Assembly (NCBI GenBank): GCA_016185275.1 | Contig: JACPNX010000009.1 | Location: 1-62,928, forward strand | Source: Actinomycetota bacterium | GTDB taxonomy: Bacteria > Actinomycetota > Acidimicrobiia > Acidimicrobiales > Iamiaceae | Direction: 5' to 3' | DNA: 62,928 nucleotides | Shown: one piece after another, positions 61,053 to 62,928 of the stretch | How the letters are laid out: every line of letters begins with the position of its first letter | Numbering within the stretch: position 1 is the stretch's first letter | Notes under the pieces: model-generated | The model's input: the letters and a program-made list of their open reading frames with translations, nothing else | Databases searched by the model: none | Told to the model about the DNA's origin: nothing | Translations under genes and position numbers: made by a program

Positions 61053-62740
61053 GGCACCGGCTGGGGGGCGAGGTCCCCGTGCGGCTCGGGGTCGGCCTCG
61101 AGGTCCACGTCGGCGCTCGGCTCGAGGATGAGCGCGCCGCCGGCGTCCGTGGGTGCGGCCTCGGCCGGGTGGCCGGGGCCCGGGTGGCCGTGGCCTGGGG
61201 GCGCGGTCGCCGGCAGGAAGCGCAGTGCGACGACGATGCCGATGGCGGTCGCCACCGAGGCCCCGAGGACGCTGCGGTGCATGGCGTCGACGAAGGACTG
61301 CTCGGCGGTGCGGGCGAGCTCACCGGCCAAGCGGGCCGCCCCCGGGAAACGGGCGTTGCGCAGCCGGTCGGCCACCTGCAAGGCGCCTCCGAGCGAGCGG
61401 CGGGCCGCCTCGCGGGCGCCGTCCGGAGCCTGCGTCCCGGCGAAGAAGCCGGCGACCTTGCTCCCGTAGGTCGACGAGAGGATCGAGCCGACGACGGCCA
61501 CGCCGAGGGCGCCGCCGACCTGTCGGGTCGTGTCGTTCACCGCGGAGCCCACGCCCGCCTTGGCGAGGGGCAGGGAGCCCATCACCGAGTCGGTCGCCGG
61601 TGCCATCGTGAGGCCGAGCCCCGTGGACATCAGCACGAGCCGCCACACCAGCCCTGCGTAGGTGGTGTCGACGCGCAGCGCCGTCAACGACAGGAGCCCG
61701 GCGGTGACGAGCACGAGCCCGAGGGTGACGGTGAGCTTCGTACCGATGCGCTCGGCCACCCTGGCGCTGGCCGGGGCGACGATCATGATCGACCCCGCGA
61801 ACGGCAGGAGCCGGACACCGGTCGTCAGCGGCGAGTAGCCGAGCACGAACTGGAGGTACTGGGTGAGCAGGAACACCGAGCCGAACATGGCGAAGAACGT
61901 GAGGGTGATCGCCGCGCTGGCTGCGGAGAAGCGCGGGTTCCGGAAGAACGACACGTCGAGCATCGGATGCCGCGTGGTCCGCTCCCAGGCGAGGAAGCCG
62001 GCGAGGAGCACCGCGCCCGCTGCGAGTGCGACCACGGTCGTGGGATCGCGCCAGCCCGCGTCCGGGCCCTGGATGATCCCGTAGAGCAGCGCGCCCAGGC
62101 CACCGATCGACAGGACGGCGCCGAGCGGATCGAGCTTCGAGTGCGTGGCGTCCTTCGACGTCGGGATCAAGAAGAACCCGGCGATGACCCCGAGGACCAC
62201 GACGGGCAGGTTCACGAGGAAGATCGATCCCCAGTAGAAGTGCTCGAGGAGGAAGCCCCCGGCGATCGGGCCCAGCGCGCCTCCGAGGCCCGCGACCCCC
62301 GCCCACGCCCCGATGGCGCGGCCACGCTCGTGCGGCGGGAACAGGTTGGTGATGATCGACAGGGTGGCCGGCATGATGAACGCGCCGCCGATGCCCATGA
62401 CGGCGCGGGTGGCGATGAGCTGGCCCGCCGATGTCGCGACCGCCGAGATCGCCGAGCCCAGGCCGAACACCGCGAAGCCCACCTGGAGCGCACCGCGGCG
62501 GCCGAACCGGTCACCCAGGCTGCCCGCGGTGAGCAGCAGGCCGGCGAACACCAGCGTGTAGGAGTCCACCATCCACTGGACCTGGCTGTTCGAAGCGCTC
62601 AACTTGTCGACCAGCGTCGGGATGGCGACGTTCAGGATCGAGTTGTCCAGCACGATGACGAGGAGGCTGAAGCACAGCACGGCGAGGATCGCCCACCGCC
62701 GCTCGAACGCCCGCTCCTGCACCCGTTCCATCCGCGTCAT
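61049..62740 (-). CDS. MFS transporter, DHA2 (EmrB/QacA) type
   Basis: A 563-residue protein with 14 predicted helices: LAVLCFSLLVIVLDNSILNVAIPTL in helix 1 (motif D1), GDRFGRRGALQVGF (motif A), and GVAGLGGALGPIAGGFL (motif C, drug exporters). It likely pumps a drug or metabolite with protons. ATG 62740 with GAGGAG 9 nt upstream, chosen over ATG 62839, which lies upstream of the predicted TACAAT promoter. The co-transcribed TetR gene probably controls it. Confidence 0.92.
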   Translation of the reverse strand: MTRMERVQERAFERRWAILAVLCFSLLVIVLDNSILNVAIPTLVDKLSASNSQVQWMVDSYTLVFAGLLLTAGSLGDRFGRRGALQVGFAVFGLGSAISAVATSAGQLIATRAVMGIGGAFIMPATLSIITNLFPPHERGRAIGAWAGVAGLGGALGPIAGGFLLEHFYWGSIFLVNLPVVVLGVIAGFFLIPTSKDATHSKLDPLGAVLSIGGLGALLYGIIQGPDAGWRDPTTVVALAAGAVLLAGFLAWERTTRHPMLDVSFFRNPRFSAASAAITLTFFAMFGSVFLLTQYLQFVLGYSPLTTGVRLLPFAGSIMIVAPASARVAERIGTKLTVTLGLVLVTAGLLSLTALRVDTTYAGLVWRLVLMSTGLGLTMAPATDSVMGSLPLAKAGVGSAVNDTTRQVGGALGVAVVGSILSSTYGSKVAGFFAGTQAPDGAREAARRSLGGALQVADRLRNARFPGAARLAGELARTAEQSFVDAMHRSVLGASVATAIGIVVALRFLPATAPPGHGHPGPGHPAEAAPTDAGGALILEPSADVDLEADPEPHGDLAPQPVP

Positions 62741-62796
62741 GCGATCGGTCTCCTCGGCCACGTACCCGCGGACGTCCCGCCGGCCATCCAGTACTA

Positions 62797-62832
62797 CCGC
62801 TACACGATTGTATCGCAACACTGATGTAGCGG
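62797..62832. promoter_or_regulatory. Palindromic operator overlapping the MFS-TetR promoter
   Basis: CCGCTACA (62797-62804) and TGTAGCGG (62825-62832) are perfect 8-bp inverted repeats spaced by 20 bp. A reverse-strand TACAAT (-10, 62812-62807) and a CGAT-TGT-ATCG palindrome lie inside. This is a likely TetR operator. Confidence 0.75.
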
Positions 62833-62864
62833 AAGTCACGGTCGCGTGGCCGCGATCCGCCGCC

Positions 62865-62918
62865 GCCGGGTGGGGCGCCGGGCCGGGATCGGCCGGCGCC
62901 GGGTGGGGCGCCGGGCCG
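62865..62918 (+). repeat. 21-bp direct repeat at the window edge
   Basis: GCCGGGTGGGGCGCCGGGCC recurs at 62865 and 62898 (21 bp in all, 33 bp apart). It may be part of a longer tandem array continuing past the window. Confidence 0.7.
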
Positions 62919-62928
62919 CACTCGCCGC

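Overview
The window is very GC-rich. It looks like chromosomal DNA of an actinomycete (Actinomycetota), and the gene mix (UPF0182, DivIVA-type coiled coil, F420-type luciferase-like oxidoreductases, a mycothiol-type DinB protein, DUF4214 repeats on a secreted hydrolase) points to an Acidimicrobiia-like lineage. That taxonomic call is inference from gene content, not from a marker gene. There is no CRISPR array, rRNA or recognisable transposase.

Layout. 1-11.4 kb is housekeeping and envelope: a PDZ/Lon-type protease cut by the window edge, a sensor histidine kinase, a FecR-like anchored protein with GGGGS linkers, a DivIVA-like protein with a phage-head-like cysteine tail, and a UPF0182 membrane protein. 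An initiator tRNA-fMet follows at 11511. From there to a displaced 3' tRNA fragment at 19587-19640 lies an 8.05 kb genomic island. It carries a Clp-fold (SDH-type) protease, a DUF3825 remnant, and a persulfide/sulfite detoxification operon: a CstR-type repressor with a palindromic operator, an MMPL transporter, a CstB-type persulfide dioxygenase-rhodanese, TauE/SafE and DUF302. A small leaderless gene and an excisionase-like gene that ends inside the attachment site close the island. No integrase is visible.

19.8-27 kb is a patchwork. It holds a divergent MerR-methyltransferase/phosphotransferase locus with a clear operator, a SARP-hydrolase-cyclase-like fusion, DUF4242, a VOC protein, and at least five gene remnants (MFS, DinB, glycosyltransferase, AraC, PIN) joined at two sharp break points. 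27-36 kb holds a KimA-like potassium/amino-acid permease with a C-terminal OB fold, an LLM oxidoreductase, a very large secreted CocE-type hydrolase, a thioesterase and an unknown 531-residue membrane protein.

36-42.8 kb holds a winged-helix/YHS metal-site protein divergent from a phosphoketolase-acetate kinase operon (xfp-ackA), an M15 peptidase, a HiPIP-like protein and a beta-carbonic anhydrase. 42.8-45.1 kb is a copper cassette (four-helix Cys-rich copper protein plus two-domain multicopper oxidase) bracketed by ~200-bp direct repeats that contain pieces of the neighbouring carbonic anhydrase and YceI genes.

45-63 kb holds YceI/MarR, TetR with a PF10118-family protein and a Baeyer-Villiger-type monooxygenase, AraC/siderophore-interacting protein and a lipase maturation factor-like protein. 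It also has a three-domain IPCT-DIPPS-HAD fusion (a possible one-protein route to di-myo-inositol phosphate), an Hsp20-like protein, a group of small-molecule catabolic enzymes, and an MFS-TetR efflux pair with a palindromic operator.

A recurring feature is leaderless initiation. At fifteen gene starts a TANNNT -10 hexamer sits 6-9 nt upstream of ATG or GTG with no Shine-Dalgarno sequence, and this pattern decided several start codons.
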